Numbered from the stretch's first letter, positions 51,933 to 60,563 are shown. The stretch is DNA of 64,000 bases from Microbispora sp. NBC_01189 (GCF_036010665.1 NZ_CP108581.1:4445501-4509500), one strand, 5' to 3'. The notes: generated from the letters alone by a model not told the origin. Program-made: numbers and translations.

Positions 51933-53090
51933 GTGAGGCTGGTGGTGCAGGTGAAACTCCTGCCGACGCCCGAGCAGGCGGCGGCGCTGGAGGCAACCCT
52001 GCACGCGGCAAACCGGGCCGCCGATCTGGTATCGCGGATCGCGTTCACCCAGCGCTGCTTCCGCAACTACGATCTGCGCAAGCACACCTACGATCGGATC
52101 AAGGCCGAGTTCGGGCTGGCCGCCCAGGCCGCCCAGCATGTGATCAAAAAGGTTGCCGACGCCTACCGCGCCCTGCACGCCAACCTGGCCGCCGCAAACG
52201 CGGGCGCCGCGAACCTGGGCAAGCAGGGATCAGCGCGGCGGCCAAAGGCCGGGAGCAAACCGATCACCTTCCGCATCGGCGCGGCCCAGCCCTACGATGA
52301 CCGATGCCTGTCCTGGCAGCTGCAGACTCGCACAGTGTCGATCTGGACCGTGGCGGGGCGGCTGCGCGGGATCGCCTTCACCGGCTCGGCCGTCCAGGTG
52401 GCGATGCTGGCCGCCCATCGGCGTGGTGAGTCGGACCTGGTCTGCCGCGACGGCTGCTGGTACCTGATCGCCACCTGCGTGCTGCCCGACGTCCCGGTCA
52501 CCGCCCCGGATGCCTTCCTGGGGGTGGACCTGGGCATCGTCAACATCGCCACCACCAGCGACGGCGACCGGCACAGCGGCAAGGGCCTGAACGCGGTCCG
52601 CCACCGGCATCGCCGGTTGCGCCGCCGGTTGCAGGCCAAGCAGACTACGTCCGCCAAGCGGCTCCTCAAGCGCCGGGCCCGTAAAGAGGCCCGGTTCGCC
52701 GCGAATGTCAACCACGTGATCGCCAAGCAGATCGTGACCGAGGCAGAACGCACCTGTCGTGGCATCGCCCTGGAAGACCTCCAAGGCATCCGCGAGAGGG
52801 TACGGCTTCGCAAGCCCCAGCGGGTCATGCTGCACGCGTGGAGCTTCCACCAGCTGGGAGGCTTCATCGCCTACAAGGCGGCTCGCCGGGGAGTCGCCGT
52901 GATCCATGTGGATCCGGCCTACAGCTCCCAGCAGTGCTCGGCCTGCGGGCACGTGGACAAGAAGAACCGGCCAGACCGGGAAACGTTCTCCTGTACGTCG
53001 TGCGGCTTCGCTGAGCACGCCGACGTCAACGCAGCCCGCAACATCGCCTCACGCGGTGTCGCGGGCTGGGCAGTGAGTCACGCTGCCTGA
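51933..53090 (+). CDS. tnpB: TnpB RNA-guided nuclease, intact
   Basis: 385 residues, full length. An N-terminal helix-turn-helix/WED region (VRLVVQVKLLPTPEQAAALE) is followed by a RuvC nuclease with all three acidic residues: Asp in FLGVDLGIVNIATTSDGD, Glu in CRGIALEDLQGIRERV and Asp in EHADVNAARNIA. The zinc ribbon C-x-x-C...C-x-x-C is seen in SSQQCSACGHVDKKNRPDRE and FSCTSCGFAEHAD. TnpB proteins, ancestors of Cas12, cut DNA guided by an RNA transcribed from the element's right end. GTG 51933 is the likely start; no clear ribosome-binding site is seen. Confidence 0.92.
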   Translation: MRLVVQVKLLPTPEQAAALEATLHAANRAADLVSRIAFTQRCFRNYDLRKHTYDRIKAEFGLAAQAAQHVIKKVADAYRALHANLAAANAGAANLGKQGSARRPKAGSKPITFRIGAAQPYDDRCLSWQLQTRTVSIWTVAGRLRGIAFTGSAVQVAMLAAHRRGESDLVCRDGCWYLIATCVLPDVPVTAPDAFLGVDLGIVNIATTSDGDRHSGKGLNAVRHRHRRLRRRLQAKQTTSAKRLLKRRARKEARFAANVNHVIAKQIVTEAERTCRGIALEDLQGIRERVRLRKPQRVMLHAWSFHQLGGFIAYKAARRGVAVIHVDPAYSSQQCSACGHVDKKNRPDRETFSCTSCGFAEHADVNAARNIASRGVAGWAVSHAA

Positions 53091-53160
53091 CGCGGACCAG
53101 ACCGTCGAGGCCATCGACGGCGAGGAGCTGCAAGCTCGGTCGTTTACGGCCGAGAAGCTG
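53000..53160 (+). ncRNA. Candidate omega-RNA scaffold of TnpB element
   Basis: By analogy with characterised tnpB elements, the RNA scaffold spans the end of tnpB and the right-end sequence including the hairpin at 53135-53154, and the guide is the flanking DNA just past the right end (from about 53161, inside the GlxA-like gene). Exact ends are not determinable by eye. Confidence 0.45.
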
Positions 53161-54106
53161 ACGCCGAGAAGGTGTGGCGGTATTCGGTCGGGGAGGTGCC
53201 GAGAATGCGCTGGAAGTGCAGGCGCAGGTTGGCGCCGGTGCCGAGCCCGACCCGGTCGGCGATCTGCTCCACGCCCAGGTCGGTGCGTTCGAGCAGTTCG
53301 CGGGCCAGGTCCACGCGCGCCCGGAGCACCCACTGCATCGGCGTGTGGCCGGTGTCCTCGACGAACCGCCGGGAGAAGGTGCGCGCCGACACCCGCGCGT
53401 GGCGGGCGAGGGTGTCGAGGGTCAGCCGTTCAGACAGGTGCGCCAGGGCCCACTCCCGCGTGTTCGCGAACACGTCGCCGAGCGGCTCGGGCACGCTGCG
53501 GGGAACGTACTGCGCCTGACCGCCGCTGCGGTAGGGCGCCGCCACCAGTCGTCTCGCCACGTGGTTGGACAGCCCGACGCCGTGGTCGCGCCGCACCAGG
53601 TGCAGGCACAGGTCGATGCCGGACGCCGCGCCCGCCGACGTCAGCACGTCGCCCTCGTCCACGAACAATACGTTCTCGTCCACCCGTACGAGCGGATGCT
53701 TGCCGGCGAGGGCCTTCGTGTAGTGCCAGTGGGTCGTCGCCCGCTTGCCGTCGAGCAGGCCGGCCGCCGCCAGCGCGAACGCCCCTGTCGAGATGGCCGC
53801 GAGCCGGGTTCCGCGCTCGTGGGCGGCCATGAGCGCGCCGAGGACCGCGGCCGGCGGCTCCGTGGTCGCGGGCTCCCGATAGCCGGGGATGAAGACCGTG
53901 TCGGCCTGCTCGAAGGCGTCGAGGCCCTCGGCCACGTGATAGGAGAGGCCGTCGCCGCCGGTCACCAGTCCGGGCGCGGCGCCGCACACCCGCACCTCGT
54001 ACGGCATGCTCGGCCGGCTGGAGAACACCTGCGCGGGGATGCCGACGTCGAGCGGCTTCGCGCCCTCCAGCACGAGCACGGCGACGCGATGGCTCCTCCG
54101 GCTCAT
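53144..54106 (-). CDS. GlxA-like AraC-family regulator (DJ-1/PfpI domain)
   Basis: 320 residues. The N-terminal ~180 are a DJ-1/PfpI-like domain (HRVAVLVLEGAKPLDVGIPA, DTVFIPGYREP, AISTGAFALAAAGLLDGKRA) without the usual nucleophilic Cys in that elbow (Thr-Gly instead). The C-terminal AraC HTH follows (LTLDTLARHARVSARTFSRR, GVEQIADRVGLGTGANLRLH). ATG 54106 follows GGAGGAGG. The last codons and the TAA stop (53144-53146) fall within the right-end hairpin of the TnpB element, so the final residues S-A-S-R-P are encoded by the insertion and the native C-terminus is lost. Confidence 0.9.
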   Translation of the reverse strand: MSRRSHRVAVLVLEGAKPLDVGIPAQVFSSRPSMPYEVRVCGAAPGLVTGGDGLSYHVAEGLDAFEQADTVFIPGYREPATTEPPAAVLGALMAAHERGTRLAAISTGAFALAAAGLLDGKRATTHWHYTKALAGKHPLVRVDENVLFVDEGDVLTSAGAASGIDLCLHLVRRDHGVGLSNHVARRLVAAPYRSGGQAQYVPRSVPEPLGDVFANTREWALAHLSERLTLDTLARHARVSARTFSRRFVEDTGHTPMQWVLRARVDLARELLERTDLGVEQIADRVGLGTGANLRLHFQRILGTSPTEYRHTFSASASRP

Positions 54107-54209
54107 CGGCCTCCTCCGGCTCTCCCGCGGTCCGGTGCGCGTCCTGTCGCACCCTGACCGTCATGACCCCTCCCGCAAGCATCCTGCCATCCACCCGCCC
54201 CGGCGCGGG

Positions 54210-55181
54210 TCACCGGTAGAGGGCGGCCAGGGCGGCGGCGGTGTCCGCCAGCCTGCGCCGCAGCTCGGCGGGCTCCAGGACCTCCACCTCGGCCCCGAGC
54301 CTGAGGAACTCGGAATGGGCGTGCGTCAGCGACTCGATCGGCACGGTGGCCCTGATCCAGCCCTCCGCGTCCGGCTCCTCGGCCGTGTCGTCCACGGCGG
54401 TCACCACGGCCGAGCTCATCGTCTCCCGCAGCCGCTCACACCCGTCCGGCGAGAGCCGGATCACCGCGTGCCCCTGGAACAGCCGCGAGCGGAAGCCCGC
54501 CAGGTGCTCGCGCCAGTGCCCGGCCAGGTCGAAGCCCTCGGGGCGCTCGAACGTGTCGTCCGTGACCCGCAGCCGCAGGATCTGGGTGACCCGGTAGGTC
54601 CGCAGGGCGCCGTCGCAGCGGGCCACGAGATACCACTTCCCGCTCTTCAGCACCAGCCCGTACGGCTCCAGCCGGCGTTCGACCTCGGTGGGGGCGGCCC
54701 ACCGCCGGTAGAGCACATCGATGACGCGGCCGTTCCACAGGGCCTCGGCGACGTCGGGCAGGTGCGGCACGTGGTCGCCGTCGTGGTACCAGCCGGGCGC
54801 GTCGAGGAGGAAGTGGGCCCGCATCCGCCTGGCGGCGTCCCGCAGGGTGGCGGGCAGCGCGGCCTCGATCTTGAGCTCGGCCGCCGCCGCGAGGGCGCCG
54901 AGCCCGAGCTCGGCGGCCGGTCCCGGCAGCGGGGCCAGGAACAGCGCCTCCGCCTCCCGCGGGGTCAGGCCGGTGAGCCGGGTGCGGAAGCCGTCCATCA
55001 GCCGGTATCCGCCCTCGTGCCCGGCCTCGCCGTACAACGGGATGCCGGCGGCGTGCAGCGACTCGACGTCGCGGTAGATCGTGCGGACACTCACCTCCAG
55101 CTCCTCGGCGAGCCGGCGGGCCGTCAGGCGCTCCCGCGACTGGAGCAGCAGAAGGATGGACAACAGCCGGGATGCGCGCAC
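54210..55181 (-). CDS. WYL-domain transcriptional regulator
   Basis: About 323 residues. The N-terminal winged helix ([40 protein letters not shown]) is followed by a WYL ligand-sensing domain ([19 protein letters not shown], the W-Y-L core) and a WCX-like C-terminal domain. GTG 55181 (V-R-A-S-R-L-L) is where family members usually begin; TATTGT stands 8 bases upstream, and GTG 55187 or TTG 55193 are alternatives. A perfect inverted repeat lies across the divergent promoter region shared with the small gene at 55228. Confidence 0.92.
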   Translation of the reverse strand: MRASRLLSILLLLQSRERLTARRLAEELEVSVRTIYRDVESLHAAGIPLYGEAGHEGGYRLMDGFRTRLTGLTPREAEALFLAPLPGPAAELGLGALAAAAELKIEAALPATLRDAARRMRAHFLLDAPGWYHDGDHVPHLPDVAEALWNGRVIDVLYRRWAAPTEVERRLEPYGLVLKSGKWYLVARCDGALRTYRVTQILRLRVTDDTFERPEGFDLAGHWREHLAGFRSRLFQGHAVIRLSPDGCERLRETMSSAVVTAVDDTAEEPDAEGWIRATVPIESLTHAHSEFLRLGAEVEVLEPAELRRRLADTAAALAALYR

Positions 55182-55183
55182 AT

Positions 55184-55206
55184 CCACTGACAATAGATGT
55201 CAGTGG
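55184..55206. promoter_or_regulatory. Operator between WYL regulator and divergent gene
   Basis: A perfect 9-base inverted repeat, CCACTGACA and complement, with a 5-base centre. It covers the regulator's -10 region and the -35 region of the opposite gene, whose TACGGT box (55215-55220) ends 7 bases before its ATG. It is likely bound by the WYL protein. Confidence 0.8.
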
Positions 55207-55227
55207 AGGGGTCGTACGGTCCTGGGC

Positions 55228-55683
55228 ATGGCAAACGACTTCGACTTCCTCGTCGGCAGGTGGGACATGGCCAACCGGAGGCTCCTCAAGCGGGGTGTCG
55301 GCAGCGACGAGTGGGAGGAGTTCCCCGGCCACTGCGTCGCGTACGGCTTCTTCGACGGTGCGGGCAGCTTCGACACGCTCACGCTGCCCACCAAGGACTT
55401 CGACGGCGCGACGGTCCGGACGTACGACGCCGAGCGGGACGAGTGGTCCATCCACTGGATCAACAGCAGGCGCGGCCTGGATCCGGTCCCGGTCGTCGGC
55501 CGCTTCGTCGACGGGGTCGGCACGTTCTACGCCGACGACACCGACGACGGCCGCCCGATCCGCGTCCGGTTCACCTGGTCGGAGAGCACGCGTGACTCGT
55601 GCCACTGGGCGCAGGCCTTCTCCTACGACGGCGGCGAGACCTGGGAGACCAACTGGATCATGGACTTCACCCGCGTCGGGTGA
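55228..55683 (+). CDS. Small DUF1579-like protein under WYL control
   Basis: 151 residues, predominantly beta (FDFLVGRWDMANRRL, YGFFDGAGSFDTLTLP, EWSIHWINSRRGLDPVPVVG, RVRFTWSESTRDSCHWAQAF, NWIMDFTRV), like DUF1579/lipocalin-type small proteins. ATG 55228 has no ribosome-binding site but a TACGGT box 7 bases upstream, so leaderless. The enzymatic role is unknown. It is divergent from and probably regulated by the WYL protein. The 230 bases after it hold no supportable gene. Confidence 0.82.
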   Translation: MANDFDFLVGRWDMANRRLLKRGVGSDEWEEFPGHCVAYGFFDGAGSFDTLTLPTKDFDGATVRTYDAERDEWSIHWINSRRGLDPVPVVGRFVDGVGTFYADDTDDGRPIRVRFTWSESTRDSCHWAQAFSYDGGETWETNWIMDFTRVG

Positions 55684-55914
55684 TGCCGCCCCGCGCACGC
55701 GGCGACGATCTCCTCTACCCAGCCTCGGGTTCGGCGGCCATCCCGCCGGACCCGAGGCGGGCGGTCAGCATCACCACGATGCCGGTGAGTAGCGGTTCCG
55801 CCGTCAACATCGTCCATCTCTACTACTGAGGCCGTTCGTACGTCCGTCTCGGACGGCGGCCGGCCGTGGTGAGGCGTTCCGCAGGGGGCGCTCGCCTCGC
55901 TAGGGTCCGGTGCC

Positions 55915-57516
55915 ATGGTCACCCCTCTGGAGCCCGGCGATCCGCGCGTACTGGGCGAGTTCACACTGAGCGGACGGCTCGGCGAGGGCGGGCAGGGGGT
56001 GGTGTTCCTCGGCCGGTCGCCCCGAGGTGAACCGGTCGCGGTGAAGGTACTCAAGTCGGGGCTCGACGCGTCGGTGAAGGAGCGGCTGGTCCGCGAGCTC
56101 GACGCGATGCGCGGAGTCGCGCCCTTCTGCACCGCCCGTGTGCTGACCGCGGTGGTCGACGGGCGGATGCCGTACGTGGTGAGCGAGTTCATCGACGGTC
56201 CGTCCCTGCAGCAGCGGGTCGCTTCCGGCGGTCCGCTGCGGGGCGGCGAGCTGGAACGCCTCGCGGTCGGCACGGCCACGGCGCTCGCGGCCGTGCACGC
56301 GGCCGGGATCGTGCACCGGGACTTCAAGCCGGCGAACGTGCTGCTGGGGCCGGACGGCCCCCGGGTGGTGGACTTCGGCATCGCCAGGCAGGGCGCGAGC
56401 GACACGATCACGGCGGGTCCGGTCGGCACTCCGGCCTACCTCGCGCCCGAGCAGATCGCCGGGGAACCGGCCACGCCCGCCTCCGACGTGTTCGCCTGGG
56501 GAGCCACGATCGTCTTCGCCGCCACGGGCCGCCCGGCCTTCGGCGCCGCCACCGTCCCCGCCGTCATGCACCGGATCCTGACCGCCGAGGCCGACGCCTC
56601 GGCGCTGCCCCGGCCGCTGCGCGGGGTGGTCGAACGGTGCCTGGCCAAGGATCCCGCGCGCCGGCCGGCCTCCCGCGACCTGCTGCTGGAGCTCGTCGGG
56701 GCCGCCCCCGACCCGCTTCGGGCGGGCGCGGCCGCGGCGGCCACCAGGCCGGAGGGCGTACGGCAGGGCGGCACGACCGCGATCCTCCCCACCTTCCCGG
56801 CCTCCGATCCGGCCGGGACGAATCCGCCCGCGTCGCGGACCACTGTGACGGGCGACCGCCGGCAGGCCTCCCGTACCGGGATCGTCGCCGGGGTGGTGGC
56901 CGCCGTGGCCGCGCTGTCGGTCACCGCCGCGCTGCTGGGGCCGCGCCTGCTTTCCGGCCGCGCGGCCGGCACTTCGCCGCACACTGGCATCTCGCCGCAC
57001 ACCGGCGCGACGACGACCGTCTCGGGCACCACCGTCTCGGGCACCGCCGGCTCAGCGGCGCCACCCGCCGGCGCCACGCCGGGGGACACGGTCACGGACG
57101 ACGGCTCGACCGAGGACGACGGCGCGGCGACGGATGACGCTGTGACGACGGACGACGCCACGGCGACTCCGAAGGGCACCGCGGCGCCGTCGACCACGCC
57201 GGGCGGGACGGTTCCGGCCGCGTTCGCCGGCACCTGGGGAGGCCATGTCGTGCCCGACGAACTCGTGGGAACCAGCGAGGCCGACGTCCAGATCGTGCTG
57301 GCAGCGGGCGGGCGCACCGGAAGCTGGAAGGACACCGACAGCTCGTGCCGGGGGAGTCTGACGCTGACGCGCGGCTCCGGCACCGCACTCGTCTTCCGGC
57401 TGGACAGGTGCGCCGCGGGCAGGATCACCCTGACCCAGACGAGTGAAGGGCTCGCCTACCGCCGGGACGGCGGCGAGGACGGTGTCACCTACCAGGGCCT
57501 CCTGATCCGGGACTGA
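55915..57516 (+). CDS. Membrane Ser/Thr protein kinase (Hanks type)
   Basis: 533 residues. The kinase domain (~15-270) has the Gly-rich loop RLGEGGQGVVFLG, invariant Lys in VAVKVLKSG, catalytic loop VHRDFKPANVLL, DFGIAR and the APEQ motif. A juxtamembrane stretch of low complexity leads to one membrane helix (GIVAGVVAAVAALSVTAALL). Outside the cell lie a Thr/Gly/Ala/Asp-rich stalk with short repeats and a ~95-residue C-terminal beta domain with two Cys (TDSSCRGSLTL; LDRCAAGRITL) that probably form a disulfide. No PASTA repeats are present, so it is not PknB-like. The ligand is unknown. TAGGGT stands 8 bases before ATG. Confidence 0.94.
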   Translation: MVTPLEPGDPRVLGEFTLSGRLGEGGQGVVFLGRSPRGEPVAVKVLKSGLDASVKERLVRELDAMRGVAPFCTARVLTAVVDGRMPYVVSEFIDGPSLQQRVASGGPLRGGELERLAVGTATALAAVHAAGIVHRDFKPANVLLGPDGPRVVDFGIARQGASDTITAGPVGTPAYLAPEQIAGEPATPASDVFAWGATIVFAATGRPAFGAATVPAVMHRILTAEADASALPRPLRGVVERCLAKDPARRPASRDLLLELVGAAPDPLRAGAAAAATRPEGVRQGGTTAILPTFPASDPAGTNPPASRTTVTGDRRQASRTGIVAGVVAAVAALSVTAALLGPRLLSGRAAGTSPHTGISPHTGATTTVSGTTVSGTAGSAAPPAGATPGDTVTDDGSTEDDGAATDDAVTTDDATATPKGTAAPSTTPGGTVPAAFAGTWGGHVVPDELVGTSEADVQIVLAAGGRTGSWKDTDSSCRGSLTLTRGSGTALVFRLDRCAAGRITLTQTSEGLAYRRDGGEDGVTYQGLLIRD

Positions 57517-57593
57517 CCACTCCGCATGGGCATCGGAGATCCCGAAGCCACGTGCCGGCCACCGGGCGCCGGTACCGGACGGAAAGAAGACGA

Positions 57594-57627
57594 CCCCGGC
57601 AGGAGGGCGGTGCCCAGCCTGCCGGGG
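57594..57627. terminator. Terminator between kinase and beta-propeller genes
   Basis: Perfect 10-base arms (CCCCGGCAGG and complement) enclose a 14-base loop, 77 bases after the kinase stop and 11 bases past the converging gene's stop. Confidence 0.8.
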
Positions 57628-57638
57628 CCGAATCGGGG

Positions 57639-59267
57639 CTAGTTTCCGTTCAGGCTGAACGCATAGAACTTGTTGTTCCCGGTGAATCCGGGGATCTGGC
57701 TGTAACCAGAACCCCAGAAAACCTTGTTCCGTGCGATCGTGGCCCCGGCGATCACCGATCCGCCGGAGGGGAATTTCCAGAGGATTCCGCCGGTGGCGGC
57801 GTTGAGCGCGAACATGTTGTCGCCGGTGCCGGCCATCGAGGGTGCGTAGACGACGCCGTTGGCGACGGCCAGAGGACCTTGGTCCGTGGCGCCCCCGGGG
57901 TCTGGGGTCTGCCAGAGAACAGCCCCGGTCGCCGGGTCCAGCGCGCTCCACGAGCCGTGGCTGGTGCTGACGCCGGATGGCCGGAGCACATACGGTTCGC
58001 TGCTGGAGTTGGAGATGGCGACGTAGATTCGGGTGCCATCGGTGGCGGAGCCCCACTGGATTCCACCGAGTGGCCCTCCCGGCCCGACTTGGGTGGCCCA
58101 GCGGAGTGCGCCGTTGAGGTCGGGGTCGAAAGCGGCGTAGATGCCGCTCTTCTGCCCGGCGCCGAGCAGGGTTTTCGATCCCCGATTCGTTCTGATGGTG
58201 AACAGGTTGATGCCGCTGCCGAAGTCGTAGTCTTCACCGGCCGGCGCCGGGCAGTTCCCTCCGGGGGTGCCGAACAGGCACGCGAGGTTCCAGTCGTCTC
58301 CGTCGGACATCCGTTGCGCCCAGGCGACGGAACCGTTCGTCATGCGCAGCGCGAGCACCGTGTCGAAATGGTTGTCCGGGGACTGACACGATTCCTGCGT
58401 ACCGCCATTGCTGACGCAGGCCGTGTAGGCGGGGTCGGTCGGCGTGTTGTAGTTGTTGCCAGTGGTGGTGTACACGACGCCTCTGACCGGGTCCGGGACG
58501 ACGGTGCTGCTCCAGATCGCGCCACCGGAGTATCCCGTCGGCACCGTGAAGGTCTTCCACTTCAGGGCTCCGGTTTTCGCGTTGAGCGCGACCACGCTGC
58601 CACGGAAGCTGCAACACGGGTAGCCGGGATCGCCGGCCGCGGTCTCCTCGTTGGAGGACACCCCGACGTAGAGCACGCCCTGACTGACGATCGGCGAGCC
58701 GGTGTCGATCGCGTACGGGTGGCTGTCCAACTGGGTTTTCCACTTCAGGGCACCGGTGGTGGCGTCGATGGCGAGGAGCCAGGCCCCCTGCTGTGTGCCG
58801 ATGTACATCGTGTTGGTGGACGAATCCACGTACGGCGTGGTGCGGGAGACCACCTTGGCCGGCGGATTGGGGAAAACGCCCTGCAGATAATCTCTCAGGA
58901 TGTCGCGCGACCACTTGAGGCGGCCGTTGCCCGCCTTGAGCGCGTACAGGTGCCCCGACCAGTCGGGAAAATAGACGAGGTTGCCGACCACGGCGGCACG
59001 GGCGGACACGTCACCGCCGGTCGTGAACGTCCACTTCGGTGCGAGACGGCCGACATGGGCTGGCGTGAGCCGCCCGGTCCGCTCGGCCGGGCCGTTGGCC
59101 GTGTTGTTCGGATTCTGGCCGAACATCGGCCAGTCCGGTCCCTGGGCGGCAGCAGTGCCCGCGTCCGCGGCGAGGTTCACGCTCATCACCGCGAACAGGG
59201 CCACCACCGCGAGGAGGATTCCGGTCCAGCGATGCCGCCACTGCCGTTGTTGCCTGTCTCTTGCCAA
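57639..59267 (-). CDS. Exported PQQ-type beta-propeller protein
   Basis: 542 residues, TTG 59267 after AAAGGAAA. A signal sequence (GILLAVVALFAVMSVNLAAD) is followed by eight-bladed propeller repeats with W-motifs such as GHLYALKAGNGRLKWSRDI, LAIDATTGALKWKTQLDS, VALNAKTGALKWKTFTV and FALNAATGGILWKFPSGG. This pattern is shared by PQQ-dependent and polyvinyl-alcohol dehydrogenase-like proteins. CCSF (Cys-Cys) and C-N-G-G-T-Q-E-S-C segments may give the disulfides known in this family. No separate haem C-x-x-C-H is present. Cofactor use and substrate are unknown; a pure binding propeller is possible. Confidence 0.87.
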   Translation of the reverse strand: MARDRQQRQWRHRWTGILLAVVALFAVMSVNLAADAGTAAAQGPDWPMFGQNPNNTANGPAERTGRLTPAHVGRLAPKWTFTTGGDVSARAAVVGNLVYFPDWSGHLYALKAGNGRLKWSRDILRDYLQGVFPNPPAKVVSRTTPYVDSSTNTMYIGTQQGAWLLAIDATTGALKWKTQLDSHPYAIDTGSPIVSQGVLYVGVSSNEETAAGDPGYPCCSFRGSVVALNAKTGALKWKTFTVPTGYSGGAIWSSTVVPDPVRGVVYTTTGNNYNTPTDPAYTACVSNGGTQESCQSPDNHFDTVLALRMTNGSVAWAQRMSDGDDWNLACLFGTPGGNCPAPAGEDYDFGSGINLFTIRTNRGSKTLLGAGQKSGIYAAFDPDLNGALRWATQVGPGGPLGGIQWGSATDGTRIYVAISNSSSEPYVLRPSGVSTSHGSWSALDPATGAVLWQTPDPGGATDQGPLAVANGVVYAPSMAGTGDNMFALNAATGGILWKFPSGGSVIAGATIARNKVFWGSGYSQIPGFTGNNKFYAFSLNGN

Positions 59268-59422
59268 TGTATTTCCTTTTGCATGTTCGCCCGCGGATCG
59301 TTGGGTCTTTCAGGGGAGGCGGACCCATCATCGATATGGGGTCGCGCGGGCTGTTTCGAGGGTTTTCCGTGGTTCGAGTCGCGGTGCCGCTCCCCGTGAA
59401 TCGCGTGGAACGATCCCGCGGC

Positions 59423-59463
59423 GGCTCCGTTGTTCTTCCGGCTCCGTTGTTCTTCCGGCTCCG
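59423..59463. repeat. 17-base tandem repeat beside terminator
   Basis: GGCTCCGTTGTTCTTCC occurs twice in tandem, and a third start (GGCTCCG) forms the beginning of the terminator arm at 59457. It lies in the 300-base stretch between the propeller and SDR genes, which holds no gene. Confidence 0.9.
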
Positions 59464-59504
59464 GGGGCGGACTCGATCGGACTTGGGAGTCCGCCCCCGG
59501 AGCC
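59457..59504 (-). terminator. Strong terminator after SDR gene
   Basis: Perfect 18-base arms (GGCTCCGGGGGCGGACTC and complement) enclose a 12-base loop, about 64 bases beyond the SDR stop. This is the longest perfect hairpin in the window. It also insulates the propeller gene's promoter. Confidence 0.88.
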
Positions 59505-59567
59505 GGCCGTGATCTGTGCTACGTCCTGGGGGTGGTGGTCAGGGGGCTACGGGCGCCGCCGTCCCGC

Positions 59568-60293
59568 TCACGACGCGGGGGGCCCTCCCTGCACGAGCTG
59601 CGCGAACTGGCGCTCCAGGATCTTGTCGGGGCTGCCGTTCCAGAGTCCCCCCAGGGGCGCGGACGCGGGGTCGGGGAAGATGTCCTCCTCGCCCTTCTCC
59701 ACCGCGTCGAAGATGGCCCGGGCGGCGGATTCGGGAGACGCCTTGGGCACGTCGAGCTCGCGCGTCATGTCGGTGTCGATTGGGCCGGCCAGGACCGCGT
59801 GGAACCTGACCCCCTGCCCGGCGTGGAGCGCGCGCAGCGTCTGGGTCAGGGAGAACGCGGCCGCCTTCGAGATCGAGTAGGACGGGAAGGGCGGCAGGGG
59901 AGCCAACGCGATCACCGACAGGATGTTGATGACGACCCCGCGGGAGCGGATCAGTGCGGGCAGGAAGGCCTGGGTCACGGCATTGGTGCCGTAGAGGTTG
60001 ACGGCCAGGTGCCGTTCGAGCACGTCCGGGTCGAACGGGAGGTCGGGCAGCATGATGCCGGCGTTGTTGATCAGGACGTCCAGCGACTCGACCTGGTCGG
60101 CGGCCGCCTTGATCTGCTCGGGATCGGTGACGTCCAGCGTCACGGGGGTGACCCGCGCGTCGGCGTGGGTCAGCGGGCGGCGAGTGCCGGCATAGACCTG
60201 CTTGGCGTCCCTGGCCAGGGCCTCGGCGGCCAGTGCCTGCCCGATGCCGCGGTTGGCCCCGGTCACCAGCACGGTCGTGTTCTCGAATGTCAT
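59568..60293 (-). CDS. Short-chain dehydrogenase/reductase
   Basis: 241 residues, a classical SDR: TVLVTGANRGIGQALA (cofactor loop), LDVTDPE (Asp), LINNAGIM, and the catalytic set Ser (NILSVIAL) with Y-S-I-S-K (Tyr-x-x-x-Lys). Arg residues after the first strand (AGTRRPLTH) suggest NADPH. ATG 60293 is preceded by AGGAGCAGCAAA. It is the last gene of the minus-strand HxlR-linked group. An AT-rich region upstream contains ATCATCGAA twice. Substrate is unknown. Confidence 0.93.
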   Translation of the reverse strand: MTFENTTVLVTGANRGIGQALAAEALARDAKQVYAGTRRPLTHADARVTPVTLDVTDPEQIKAAADQVESLDVLINNAGIMLPDLPFDPDVLERHLAVNLYGTNAVTQAFLPALIRSRGVVINILSVIALAPLPPFPSYSISKAAAFSLTQTLRALHAGQGVRFHAVLAGPIDTDMTRELDVPKASPESAARAIFDAVEKGEEDIFPDPASAPLGGLWNGSPDKILERQFAQLVQGGPPAS

Positions 60294-60511
60294 TTTGCTG
60301 CTCCTGTTTGGTGAATGATCGGCGGGATGAGCCGGGCCGGATTCGGCGACACCGGAGAAGAGCTGGCGGCGATCATCGAAAAATCATCGAACAATCTGTG
60401 GCCGGCCCTTCGTCGCCCCTCGGGGCCACGTCCTGTCGGATTCCGCCGCGCCGGACGGGCATTTCCGGAGATAAAGTCGTCCATCTCGTTCCGTCAGGGC
60501 GCACAGGCGAT

Positions 60512-60544
60512 GTGCCCCGCCCTGCGGGGGCCAGGGCGGGGCAC
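60512..60544 (-). terminator. Terminator after SnoaL-like gene
   Basis: Perfect 12-base arms (GTGCCCCGCCCT and complement) enclose a 9-base loop, 19 bases past the stop of the gene ending at 60564. Confidence 0.9.
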
Positions 60545-60563
60545 GGTCACGTCGGTCCGCTGA

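Larger units (their letters stand above)
51926..53160 (+). mobile_element. TnpB-only insertion element (IS200/IS605 or IS607 relative)
   Basis: The left edge is where GAPDH homology stops (about 51925), only 7 bases before the tnpB start. The right end carries the hairpin CTCGGTCG-TTTA-CGGCCGAG (53135-53154), one G-U pair, typical of the right ends of tnpB elements. No tnpA is present, so transposition would need a partner enzyme. GCCGAGAAG occurs at 53149 and again at 53163, straddling the right edge. Confidence 0.8.

Noticed and set aside
55684-55914. Possible short gene between the DUF1579-like protein and the kinase.
   Set aside because: Short frames there lack start signals and codon bias; nothing supportable.
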